NCBI GenBank assembly: GCA_030695565.1
Contig: JAUYRZ010000043.1
Span: 1 to 40,200 of the forward strand
Source of the DNA: Archangium sp.
GTDB taxonomy: Bacteria; Myxococcota; Myxococcia; Myxococcales; Myxococcaceae
DNA length: 40,200 bases
Direction: 5' to 3'
The position numbers and the translations under genes are program-made. Under the pieces are notes generated by a model. The model was not told where the DNA came from and searched no databases. It saw nothing but the letters and a program-made list of their open reading frames with translations. Shown here one piece after another: positions 21,588-28,225 of the stretch (positions are counted from its first letter, which is position 1; every line of letters starts with the position of its first letter).

Positions 21588-23705
21588 TTACGGCTGGCCG
21601 GCCTTGGGGCCCGCGGCGGTCGGGGCCTTGAGCTCGTCGACCAGACGCTTGGCGCCGTACACCTTGTCCATCGCTTCGATCAGCGCGGCCGAGTGCACCG
21701 CCACCGTGCGGTTGACCGACTCGTCGAACCCGTAGTCACCACCCAGCGACTGGATGTTGCCGTCGAACACCAGCCCGACGACCTCGCCCTTCTGGTTCAC
21801 CACCGGCGAGCCACTGTTGCCGCCGATGATGTCGTTGGTGGTCACGAAGTTGAACGGCACGTCCTGGTCGAGCTTCGCCTTGGCCGCCAGCCACGTCTTG
21901 GGCAGCGCGAAGGGCTCGGCGCCCGTGTGACGCTCGAAGGCGCCCGCGAGGGTGGTGAACGGCTTGACCTGCGCGCCGTTCTCCTCGTAGCCCTTCACAG
22001 CGCCGTACGAGAGGCGCAGCGTGAACGTCGCGTCGGGGTAGATCGCGTCGCCGTAGACCGCGAAACGGGCGCGGGCGAGCAGCTCCTGCTGCTTCTTGAG
22101 CGGGCCATCGACCTCGGTCTCGTACTTCTTGCGGATCGCGCGGGCGTCGGCGTCGAACGCGCGGGCCAGCTCGATCATCGGGTCCTTCGACGCGTCGATC
22201 TTCGCCTTGCCACCCTCGAGCAGCTCCTTGCGCAGGCCGCCGATCGCGTTGCCGGTCTTGTCGACCTTGAGATCCTTGAGCTTGGTGCCCTTGACCGCCG
22301 CCTTGGCGATCTCTGCCGGGCTCTTGGTGCCGAACACGCGCTTGATGACCGGGTGATCCGGGCCCAGCTCTTCACGCATCTTGGTGAGCGACCAGGTGAG
22401 CGTCGCGACTTCGAGCTCGTCGTAGATGGGCCGGTTCGCCAGCATGCCTTGCTTGAACTGGGGCAGGCGGGCGTCGCTGAACTCCTTGAGGCGCTCGCCG
22501 TTGGGCTTGCCGATCTCTTCGGCGTACCGAACGTAGCCACGCGCGATGCCGAACAGGTCGGACATCGGGCCACGCTCGAGGGCGTTGAACTCCTTGCGGT
22601 AGGCCTGCTGCTTCTTCACCAGGCCCGCGATGTTGTCCCAGACCGCGCCGTACTGCTTCTCGAGCTCGGGCTTGGCCTTCACCTTGGCGCGGAAGTCCTG
22701 CTCGTTCTTCACCAGCTGGCCGTAGAACGCCTTGTCGGCGAGCGCCGCGTGACGGCCCTTGTACGCCTTGAGCCCGTTCTCCACGCCGAACAGCAAGTCA
22801 TTGGAGTGACGCTTCTGCTCGGCGCCGCGCTCCTGGTACATCGTGGCGAGGCCCCGCAGCTCGGCCATGCGCATCAGGGTGATGGGCATGCGCATGTCGC
22901 GGTCGTCCTCGAGCTGCGCGACGGTGAGGCCACGCGAGGTGCCGCCGGGGTTGCCGGAGACGAAGGTCGCATCGCCTTCCTTCATCGTGCCGTCCGACCA
23001 GGCGAGGTAGTGCTCCTGCTTCATCGGCTTGCCGTCGGTGCCGTAGATGCGCACGAACGACACGTCGAGGTCGTAGCGGGGGAACATGAAGTTGTCGGGG
23101 TCACCACCGAAGAACGCGATCCCGTCTTCGGGCGCGAACACGAGGCGGATGTCCTGCAGGCGGCGGTACTTGTAGAGGTCGTAGCGGCCACCGCGGTAGA
23201 GGGTCACCACTTCACAGCGGAACTCGTCGCTGGTGGCGCAGTCCTTCTCGATGCCCGCGATGGTGGCCTTCTGCACGTCGGCGAACTTCTCGACCGCGAC
23301 GTCCTTGGTCGAGTCCTGCACGCGCTTGGTGACGTCGGTGATCTCGGTGAGCTGGTTGAGCTCCATGCCGGGGCAGCGGGCTTCGTCTTTCTGAGTCTTG
23401 GCGAAGAAGCCGTCGCGGTTGAAGTCTTTCTTCATGTTGCCCGAGAGGTTCTCGATGCACTCACGCGCGCAGTGGTGATTGGTCATCACCAGGCCGTCAG
23501 CAGAGACGACCGACGCCGAGCAGCCGCCCGCGATGCGCACGGAAGCGAGGCGGAGGTGATCGAGCCAGTCCTTCTGCGGCTCGAAGCCGTACTTCGCCTT
23601 CACCTTCGCGGCGGGGAAGTTATTGTACGTCCACATGCCTTCATCAGCGAAGGCGGGAGCAGCGCACAGCGCTGCGGCGAGGCACAGCGAGGCAATTCGC
23701 TTCAT
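21588..23705 (-). CDS. S46 family dipeptidyl-peptidase (DPP7/DPP11-like), exported
   Basis: S46 enzymes remove dipeptides from peptide N-termini in the periplasm of bacteria that feed on protein. The protein has 705 residues, typical of the family, with a Sec signal (MKRIASLCLAAALCAAPAFA). Family landmarks are MTNHHC with the catalytic His at 77/78, GGDPDNFMFPRYDLDVSFVRIY around the catalytic Asp, and GGNSGSPVVN with Ser631. The residue 18 after the serine is Gly (FDGN); in characterised enzymes Gly here goes with DPP7-type hydrophobic specificity and Arg with DPP11 acidic specificity. That reading rests on remembered family knowledge. ATG 23705 is chosen for the signal peptide. Confidence 0.92.
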   Translation of the reverse strand: MKRIASLCLAAALCAAPAFADEGMWTYNNFPAAKVKAKYGFEPQKDWLDHLRLASVRIAGGCSASVVSADGLVMTNHHCARECIENLSGNMKKDFNRDGFFAKTQKDEARCPGMELNQLTEITDVTKRVQDSTKDVAVEKFADVQKATIAGIEKDCATSDEFRCEVVTLYRGGRYDLYKYRRLQDIRLVFAPEDGIAFFGGDPDNFMFPRYDLDVSFVRIYGTDGKPMKQEHYLAWSDGTMKEGDATFVSGNPGGTSRGLTVAQLEDDRDMRMPITLMRMAELRGLATMYQERGAEQKRHSNDLLFGVENGLKAYKGRHAALADKAFYGQLVKNEQDFRAKVKAKPELEKQYGAVWDNIAGLVKKQQAYRKEFNALERGPMSDLFGIARGYVRYAEEIGKPNGERLKEFSDARLPQFKQGMLANRPIYDELEVATLTWSLTKMREELGPDHPVIKRVFGTKSPAEIAKAAVKGTKLKDLKVDKTGNAIGGLRKELLEGGKAKIDASKDPMIELARAFDADARAIRKKYETEVDGPLKKQQELLARARFAVYGDAIYPDATFTLRLSYGAVKGYEENGAQVKPFTTLAGAFERHTGAEPFALPKTWLAAKAKLDQDVPFNFVTTNDIIGGNSGSPVVNQKGEVVGLVFDGNIQSLGGDYGFDESVNRTVAVHSAALIEAMDKVYGAKRLVDELKAPTAAGPKAGQP

Positions 23706-23778
23706 GGTTGAACTCCTTGAAGGGTCCACGACGAGAGCCTTGTGCCCCCGCGAGTGACCCAAATCAAGGCCTACCGGG

Positions 23779-25692
23779 TCAGCCAGGGACTGACTTCCCC
23801 CAGATCTCGTCGAAGCGGTTCTGGAACATCGAGGCCGTCTCCTGGTGGTTCTTCACGGTGATGCGGTTCTCGGAGTGTTTGGTCGACGACGACTCGGAGA
23901 AGTTGGCGCTCCCGAAGAAGACGTCGTTGCCGACCACGCCGAACTTCTCGTGCATCGTCTTGGCCTTCTGAATGCGCACCTCGACCGGGTAGCCCTGGGC
24001 GGCGAGGGCCTTGAGCGCAGCAGCCGCCGGAGCTGTGTAATTATTCTCGAGGACCACCCGAACCACGGCGCCTCGTCTGGCCGCGGCCAGGAGCGACACG
24101 AACTCGGGCGCCGTCGGGCTCGCCCCGTACATCGCCACCGAGATGGGATCGCCCGCCTTTGCCCGGTTGAACAAGTCGGTGGCTGCGACGGTGACCGACG
24201 CGCGCGTGGGCGAGACGACGCCATCGGCCCCAGCGACGAGCGCCTGCCGGATGCCATCGGGGCCGTAGCCGGTTCCACCCGCGGGTGAACCTGCGGGGCG
24301 GCTGTTGAAGAACGCCTCCACGTCGACCGCGGTGAGGGAGTGGCGCAGCCGGGTGATGGTGGCCTTCGGCACGCCCACTTTGATCAGCTCGTCGATCGAC
24401 TCGAAGTCGCCGTTCTTCTCACGGAAGGCCACCAGCGCCGTCGCCTGCGTCTTGGTGAGGCCGACCTTGTCGAGCTCCTCCAGCGAGGCGGTGTTGATCG
24501 ACACCTGGCCCGAGCCGAAGCCGATGTCTTGCAGTTGGGTGTCGGTCAGTGACGCGAGCTGCGGCACGCGCTCCTTCAGATCGGCGGCGTCGGTGAAGCG
24601 GCCGTACTTCGTGCGCTCCTGGATCACGCTGCGCGCCAGAGTCTTCGAGCCGAGCAGGGTGGCCAGGCGGGTCTCGTCCTGCACGCGGAAGCCGTTCACG
24701 TCGAGGCTGCGGGTATCGGAAGGCACCGTGTACGCGACGAACGCATCGTCAGGCCGGTTGGTCACCGAGGTGGCGGGCTTGTTGTGCGCGCGCATCATCT
24801 CGTTCCACTTCGTGCCCTTGTAGTTCTGGAAGGCGTTGGGCGAGAGCGCCGCCTCGGGGTTGTTCCAGTAGCCGGCGAACTCGCCACCGAACTGCTCTAC
24901 AGCGCGGCGGGAGGACGAGTCTTTGTTCTGGAAGATGGTGAGATCTTCGTAGTTCTTGGTGTCGGCGGTGGCCGACCAGTTGAACGAGCCGGTGAGCAGT
25001 GAGTCAGGCTTACCGTCGATGAAGGTGACGAAGCCCTTGTGGTGATTGAGGCCCTGCGTCGCGCCGTGGTTGTAGGCGGGGCGCTCGAGCGTGCTGCTCC
25101 AGACGTAGGGGAAGTCTTTCTTGAACTTCACCTGGATGTTCGGGAGCCCGAGCTTCGCGAGCTCAGGCAGCGCGTTGCCGCCGCTCGCGGTGGCCTGGCC
25201 GGAGTCGGCGATCACCCGGAAGGTGACGTTCGGGTTCTGCCGGGCGATGTCGGTGATCGCCTGCTGCATCACGTCGCTCTGGAACTCGAAGATGAGCATG
25301 TTGACGTCCATCGGGCGGCCGTTGGCGCGGACGACGGAGTCCTGCAGCTCCTTCACCATGCGCGCTTCGACCGACTTGCCCTGGAGCGTGAAGACGTTGC
25401 TCACGCCGTCGAGGTTGCCCAGATCAGACATCGACGTGATCGCGACGTGCGCGCCTTCGATGCCCACGCCCAGCAGATCGGGCGTCAACGCGCCGGTCGC
25501 CGCAGCGATGAAGGCGTCGGCCACGGCCTGCACTTCGTTGGCGGAGAGCACCTTGTTGAGGTCGGCCCCTGCGGCGTTCACCAGCGCGCCTTCGATGCGC
25601 TTGCGATCGACGTCGTTGGTGGCGCGGGCCAGCACGCGATCGACGATGGGGCGGGCGGCGCTGGAGATCTTGAGCTGGGCGAACGTGGGCAT
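23779..25692 (-). CDS. Phospholipase D-like protein with internal helix-hairpin-helix repeats
   Basis: A 637-residue protein with two PLD half-sites: HHKGFVTFIDGK at 217-228 with GSFNWS at 235-240, and HEKFGVV at 581-587 with GSANFS at 594-599. Together they should form one phosphodiesterase active site of the HKD superfamily. Between them lie two ComEA-type helix-hairpin-helix modules, about 340-392 (IQERTKYGRFTDAADLKERV) and 397-450 (VSINTASLEELDKVGLTKTQ...FREKNGDFESIDELIKVG), which usually bind DNA. The N-terminal 70 residues are helical. No signal peptide is evident from ATG 25692, so it may act on nucleic acid in the cytoplasm or leave by another route. A nuclease is more likely than a lipase given the HhH modules, but this is inference. 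Confidence 0.82.
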   Translation of the reverse strand: MPTFAQLKISSAARPIVDRVLARATNDVDRKRIEGALVNAAGADLNKVLSANEVQAVADAFIAAATGALTPDLLGVGIEGAHVAITSMSDLGNLDGVSNVFTLQGKSVEARMVKELQDSVVRANGRPMDVNMLIFEFQSDVMQQAITDIARQNPNVTFRVIADSGQATASGGNALPELAKLGLPNIQVKFKKDFPYVWSSTLERPAYNHGATQGLNHHKGFVTFIDGKPDSLLTGSFNWSATADTKNYEDLTIFQNKDSSSRRAVEQFGGEFAGYWNNPEAALSPNAFQNYKGTKWNEMMRAHNKPATSVTNRPDDAFVAYTVPSDTRSLDVNGFRVQDETRLATLLGSKTLARSVIQERTKYGRFTDAADLKERVPQLASLTDTQLQDIGFGSGQVSINTASLEELDKVGLTKTQATALVAFREKNGDFESIDELIKVGVPKATITRLRHSLTAVDVEAFFNSRPAGSPAGGTGYGPDGIRQALVAGADGVVSPTRASVTVAATDLFNRAKAGDPISVAMYGASPTAPEFVSLLAAARRGAVVRVVLENNYTAPAAAALKALAAQGYPVEVRIQKAKTMHEKFGVVGNDVFFGSANFSESSSTKHSENRITVKNHQETASMFQNRFDEIWGKSVPG

Positions 25693-25951
25693 GGGCGGCG
25701 CAGATCGGACCCATTCGCAGGCCCATTTGCAAGGGGCTTGGACAGCGCCAGCAACACCACCAACCACACGCAGGGCCAGCTCATGGCGTACCTCGAGTCG
25801 ACGAGACCTCGAAGGCGTCGCGCGACGAATCGTGTGACGGTGGGCTCATCTCATTTCCAGGCAGAACCTCGGACCTCTGCGGAGGTTCGTTGCAGTCGAT
25901 GTGCCGAGAAGTTCCTACGCGTCGATCAGCCCGGCGCTTCTGCTGGGGGCG
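25693..25951. other. Intergenic gap with small hairpin
   Basis: About 260 bases upstream of the PLD gene and downstream of the binding-protein gene. It contains AACCTC (25865-25870) pairing with GAGGTT (25882-25887), with an alternative tight stem CCTCTGCGGAGG inside. No U-run follows on either strand. The PLD promoter should be here. No gene is supported. Confidence 0.35.
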
Positions 25952-26662
25952 TCACTGCAGGCCGGCCAACGGCACGCCGTACTCGCGGAGGATTCCGTCG
26001 ATCTCATCGCGACGGCGATCGAGAGCGCGTTCCAGCGCGGCCTTCAGCGCGGCCTGGCCCTTTGCCACGCCGACGCACACGTCGAAGGAGAAGAGCTGAT
26101 CTTCACTGCCCGGATTGATGAGCGAGATGCGCAGCGTCGATTCTTCTCCGCGCGCGAAGGCGCCGGCGATCGGGCCCCACACCAGACCGACGTCGACGTC
26201 ACCGTGCTCGACGGCGGCGATCAGCCTGGCAGGCGATCCGCGCAGCACGCTGTCGGGCCAACCTCGCCGGCTGAGCGCCTGCATCAAGGGCGTGTGGTCT
26301 TCGAGGCCGAGCTTCAAGGGCCGCAAGCGCGGATCGTCGAGCGACTGGAAGTAGAGCTGGCGATCGGCGCGCGTGAGGAAGACGTAGCTCGAGCGGTAGT
26401 AGGGCCGGGTGGTGTCGGTGCCCGCGGGTGCGCCGATCACCACGTCGCAGCTGTGCTGCTCGAGAGATGCGCCCCAGCTGAACTGAACGCGTGCCCCGAG
26501 CTCGTCGCCCAGCGCGTAGGCGATGCGGTTCTCGAAGCCGCGCTCAGCGCGATCTGAAAAAGGGAGGTTGTCGGGGTTGGCGCAAACTCTGAGGAGGTGC
26601 TGCGCAGCTCCTGGAGGGCAGGACACCATCGCGAGAGCCAACAGGACGAGAAGCGCACGCAT
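25952..26662 (-). CDS. Periplasmic substrate-binding protein, PQQ-dehydrogenase-associated (XoxJ-like) type
   Basis: The 236-residue protein has a signal peptide (MRALLVLLALAMVSCPPGAAQ) and opens with LRVCANPDNLPFSDRAERGFENRIA, which is characteristic of the family found beside pyrroloquinoline-quinone alcohol dehydrogenases (XoxJ/MxaJ and relatives). The fold is a type II periplasmic binding protein. CDVVIGAPAGTDTTRPYYRSSYVFLTR and GDVDVGLVWGPIAGAFA are further landmarks. No quinoprotein dehydrogenase or cytochrome c gene is next to it here, so its partner is elsewhere or the protein has another role. A lipobox-like MVSC is possible but weak. It is separated by about 70 bases from the methyltransferase gene upstream. 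Confidence 0.85.
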   Translation of the reverse strand: MRALLVLLALAMVSCPPGAAQHLLRVCANPDNLPFSDRAERGFENRIAYALGDELGARVQFSWGASLEQHSCDVVIGAPAGTDTTRPYYRSSYVFLTRADRQLYFQSLDDPRLRPLKLGLEDHTPLMQALSRRGWPDSVLRGSPARLIAAVEHGDVDVGLVWGPIAGAFARGEESTLRISLINPGSEDQLFSFDVCVGVAKGQAALKAALERALDRRRDEIDGILREYGVPLAGLQ

Positions 26663-26731
26663 TCAGCCACTCGAGTTGCATTGCTCGTACCGGGCGATCT
26701 GGGCGCAAGCGATGCAGGCTGAGAGCGACGA

Positions 26732-27364
26732 TTACCTGGAGTCGTAGACGGTCAGCGTGACCGTGTTGCTCCTTCTCGCCACCAGCCAGGTCACGTCGTT
26801 CAACTCGAGGCCGACGGTGCAGACGACGATCGGGTGCCGAGCCGCGACAGTCTGGATTCTCTTGATCGCGCGCCTGAGCATCTCGCCGCTGAACGGCGCG
26901 TAGAGGAAGAAGACCGTTCCATCCAGGTCGGCTTCCGTCGCATCTGCGAGCACGAACGAGATGTTTGAGAGACACAGATCCTCGCTGCGGGCGCGCGCGT
27001 CGAGCACCAGCGGCTCTTGAATCTCGAAGCCCTTGCAGGCCGAGCCTGAGATCACGTGCGCGAGCATCAACACACGCCCGAGACCCGAGCCGAGGTCCAC
27101 CAGTTCGTCTTCGGCGCGGAGCGGCACGTCTCGCACCATCGCGAGGATCTCGTCGACGCCACAGGGGAGATACGGGACCGATTCACGTGGCAACCCGGGC
27201 ACGTCGACCGGCAGCTCGGGCAAGCCGAAGACCTCATCGACCCACGCGTCACGTTCGATGAACGGAACGGAGAGCAGCACCTCGAGCAGTGCCGAACCGC
27301 GCAGCGCACCGCTCTTGATGCCGATGCGGGCTGCGCGCGCTCGAACTCGCAACGACTCGTTCAT
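26732..27364 (-). CDS. SAM-dependent methyltransferase, DOT1-like fold
   Basis: The 210-residue protein has motif I LVDLGSGLGRVLM (DLGSGLGR at 90-97), then GFEIQEPLVLDARAR with an acidic residue for the SAM ribose, and DLDGTVFFLYAPFSGEMLRR, a motif IV reminiscent of DOT1-type and class I protein/small molecule methyltransferases. The N-terminal 70 residues are a helical cap with PYLPCGVDEILAMV. The substrate is unknown. ATG 27364 is the only good start; it lies 15 bases from a palindromic repeat. It is probably co-directional with, but not necessarily in an operon with, the downstream binding-protein gene. Confidence 0.78.
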   Translation of the reverse strand: MNESLRVRARAARIGIKSGALRGSALLEVLLSVPFIERDAWVDEVFGLPELPVDVPGLPRESVPYLPCGVDEILAMVRDVPLRAEDELVDLGSGLGRVLMLAHVISGSACKGFEIQEPLVLDARARSEDLCLSNISFVLADATEADLDGTVFFLYAPFSGEMLRRAIKRIQTVAARHPIVVCTVGLELNDVTWLVARRSNTVTLTVYDSR

Positions 27365-27378
27365 CGTCGGCGAAGTTA

Positions 27379-27433
27379 ACCTCTCCCTGCGAAAGCGGGG
27401 AGAGGTCGGCGCACAGCGCCGGGTGAGGGGCTT
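27379..27433 (+). repeat. Palindromic intergenic repeat, copy 9 (two-stem form)
   Basis: Core CCTCTCCCTGCG...CGGGGAGAGG plus a second hairpin CGGCGC-ACA-GCGCCG (27407-27421) and GGGTGAGGGGCT. It matches copy 7 except that both arms of the second stem differ in a compensating way. It lies upstream of the DOT1-like gene and downstream of the pirin gene, both on the minus strand. Confidence 0.82.
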
Positions 27434-27435
27434 CA

Positions 27436-27470
27436 GGGGGGCAAGTGGCCCGCTGCGCAGGGCGAGGGAG
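27436..27470 (-). repeat. Degenerate palindromic repeat, copy 10
   Basis: CCGCTGCGCAGGGCGAGGGAG matches the right half of the inverted element (compare copy 8), while the left half has decayed to GGGGGGCAAGTGG. It is adjacent to copy 9, repeating the inverted-pair arrangement seen at 9-115 and 21477-21583. Confidence 0.55.
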
Positions 27471-28220
27471 TTAGCTCACGTCGATCCACAACGCGGCGCC
27501 CGCTTTCGCAGACTTCACCTGCAGCTCACCCTCGCCGACCTTGAGGCCTTCACCCGGAGCGAGCGTCGCGGAGGCGGTTGAGAGGGTGGTGTCGAGCGCG
27601 AGCAGGTACCCCTTCCGGCCGGCCGCGAGCTCCACGGTCTGCGTCTGGCCCGCCTCGAAGTCGATCCACCAGACCTTCGCGTCGCAGCGCAGCGGCATGA
27701 CCTCGTCACCGGCCACCATCTGCTTCGGCCCGCGGGCGATCGTACGTTCGAAGTACGCGGGCGGACCGCCGTGGCTGGTGGGGCGGAACCAGATCTGCAG
27801 CATCCGCACCGGACCCTCGGTGTCGTTGCCTTCGGCGTGCACCATGCCGTCGCGTGCTGAGATCAACTGAGCGGATCGCGCGTGCACCGTCGCTCCGTGC
27901 GCCTGATCGCCGTGATGACTGAGCGAGCCGTCGAGCACGATGCTCAAGATCTCCATCTCCTGATGCGGATGAAGAGGAAAGCGCGAGTGCGCGGTGAACG
28001 TGGCGTCGGCCAGCACCAGCAGTGAACCCATCGGCTGGCCTTGACCCGCGCTCGGGCCGACGGTCGCGACGAAATGATCCCGCAGGCTGAGCCAGGAGAG
28101 CGTGGTGGTGGGGAGCGACGTCAGCGGGCGAAAGGTGGTCTGGGCCATGGGGCGTTTTCTCGAGCAAGACGCGAGCAGCGAGGCGCCGACGAGCAGGGTG
28201 GAGCGACGGTCGAACTTCAC
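27471..28220 (-). CDS. Pirin-family cupin, probable Tat-exported lipoprotein
   Basis: A bicupin of the pirin/YhhW family. Pirins are iron-binding and some act as quercetinases. Visible landmarks are FPLHPHQEMEILSIVLDG with His84 and His86, and GMVHAEGN with His128 and Glu130, which together match the metal ligands; MLQIWFRP follows. From GTG 28220 the N-terminus is MKFDRRSTLLVGASLLASC, a twin-arginine motif (Arg5-Arg6) leading to a lipobox cysteine at 19, unusual for this normally cytoplasmic family. An internal ATG at 28148 would give the ordinary cytoplasmic form beginning MAQTTFRPL. The full frame is annotated because the signal is coherent. It is divergent from the TonB-dependent receptor gene. 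Confidence 0.85.
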   Translation of the reverse strand: MKFDRRSTLLVGASLLASCSRKRPMAQTTFRPLTSLPTTTLSWLSLRDHFVATVGPSAGQGQPMGSLLVLADATFTAHSRFPLHPHQEMEILSIVLDGSLSHHGDQAHGATVHARSAQLISARDGMVHAEGNDTEGPVRMLQIWFRPTSHGGPPAYFERTIARGPKQMVAGDEVMPLRCDAKVWWIDFEAGQTQTVELAAGRKGYLLALDTTLSTASATLAPGEGLKVGEGELQVKSAKAGAALWIDVS

Positions 28221-28225
28221 GCTGC

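Noticed and set aside
21693-23711. 672-residue open frame antisense to the S46 peptidase
   Set aside because: Shadow frame with repetitive Val/Leu/Arg content; the peptidase frame has its catalytic motifs and signal peptide.
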